A program made the position numbers and the translations under genes. The notes below the pieces were generated by a model. The model had not been told where the DNA came from and ran no database searches. It saw only the letters and a program-made list of their open reading frames with translations. A stretch of 6,621 nt of DNA. It comes from Spirochaetia bacterium. GTDB lineage: Bacteria; Spirochaetota; Leptospirae; Leptospirales; Leptonemataceae. Below, piece by piece: positions 6,006-6,621 of this stretch. The stretch is taken from the NCBI GenBank assembly GCA_016195395.1, contig JACPZR010000353.1, positions 1-6,621 on the forward strand, given 5' to 3'. Each line of letters begins with the position of its first letter. Positions within the stretch are counted from its first letter, which is position 1.

Positions 6006-6621
6006 ATGAAAACAGTAACATCGTATTCACTTCTACTTGCGCTTTTGCTCTTCGCACACTGCGCCAAATCCCCGGCTGACCCGGCCCTGTACTTTCTCCA
6101 AGACGCATCGCTTCACTTTTACTTTTCACATCCCGAGCCGGACGCGGACAGCGTGGAAAAGGAAAAAGCCAGGAATGCCCTGGTCAACGCACTCGATGCG
6201 GCGCGCGCCACGGTCAGGGTCTGGTGCTACGAAATGGATGAACCCGCCGTCATCGATGCGCTGGTGAGGGCCAAAGCGAGGGGTGTGAGCATGGACATCA
6301 AGGGTTCTCCAGACGTAGGATATGGGGAAGCGGAAGCACGCGGACTCGTGATTGCGCGCCGGCCTAAAAGCGGCCTGGCTCACGCCAAAGTGGTGATCAT
6401 TGACCAGTCGAAAGTATTTTCAGGATCAGGGAACCTGACAACGAGCGACTTCTTTTGGAACAACAATGCATTTTTTCTGCTCAACGTGGGCGATTCAGAG
6501 GCTGATCAGATCCGCGTTGCCTTGGACAACGAGGAAACAACCATCCCACCCATTCTCCCTTTTCAAGGCCGGATGCTCGTTTCCCCGGGGGACGGACGTC
6601 TCATACAAATGCGGATCGTCC
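6006..6621 (+). CDS. Phospholipase D/HKD-superfamily lipoprotein, 5' part only (runs off the right edge)
   Basis: The first 205 codons are present. The signal peptide (MKT, then SLLLALLLFAH) leads to Cys19 followed by AKSPAD, so it is probably a lipoprotein, although the residue before the Cys is His instead of the usual Gly, Ala or Ser. A PLD-type half-domain follows. It has a strand with phosphate-side features (LHFYFSHPEPD, 36-46), a helix, ATVRVWCYEMDEPAVIDALV (68-87), then AKARGVSMDIKGSPD (89-103), and a complete HKD motif: His126, Lys128, Asp133, then GSGN at 140-143, spaced exactly as HxKx4Dx6GSxN. The family transfers phosphodiester groups through a phospho-His intermediate; members are phospholipases, cardiolipin synthases or nucleases (Nuc, BfiI). 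A second HKD motif would be expected beyond the window unless the enzyme acts as a dimer. An extracytoplasmic location favours a nuclease or lipase over a lipid synthase, but this is inference. It is the third gene of the cassette with the lipoprotein and the barrel. Confidence 0.85.
   Translation, partial: MKTVTSYSLLLALLLFAHCAKSPADPALYFLQDASLHFYFSHPEPDADSVEKEKARNALVNALDAARATVRVWCYEMDEPAVIDALVRAKARGVSMDIKGSPDVGYGEAEARGLVIARRPKSGLAHAKVVIIDQSKVFSGSGNLTTSDFFWNNNAFFLLNVGDSEADQIRVALDNEETTIPPILPFQGRMLVSPGDGRLIQMRIV

Overview
The window looks like the chromosome of a diderm bacterium that exports many lipoproteins. The best guess is a spirochaete of the Leptospirales type. The reasons are a FecR-domain protein that is a lipoprotein instead of a membrane-anchored anti-sigma factor (as in the LipL45 family of Leptospira), several Cys-anchored signal peptides with loose lipoboxes, and lamin-tail-like repeats on a lipoprotein. 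The GC content is high by eye (upper fifties percent), which would suit a Leptonema- or Turneriella-like or uncultured relative better than Leptospira itself. No gene here is diagnostic of taxonomy, so this stays an inference.

The layout is two divergent transcription units that start back to back near position 2370-2424. Leftward, on the minus strand, are a GT4-type glycosyltransferase (1241-2371), a FecR-domain lipoprotein (215-1174) with its own good sigma70-type promoter in the 66-base gap before it, and then, one base after the FecR stop codon, the 5' part of an unrecognised exported protein that runs off the left edge (1-213).

Rightward, on the plus strand, is a tight three-gene cassette. 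It holds a large Cys-containing lipoprotein with three divergent lamin-tail-like segments (2424-4598), a predicted outer-membrane beta-barrel with a textbook C-terminal beta-signal (4595-5998, 4-base ATGA overlap), and a phospholipase D/HKD-family lipoprotein (6006 to beyond the right edge, 7-base gap, SD lying over the previous stop codon). The coupling suggests the three products are made together and act together at or in the outer membrane. Neither the lipoprotein nor the barrel matches a family I can name, so this cassette is the best candidate for something undescribed.

The window has no RNA genes, mobile elements, CRISPR arrays or origin that I can support. Coding density is nearly complete; the only gaps are about 66 bases (1175-1240), about 52 bases (2372-2423) and 7 bases (5999-6005).
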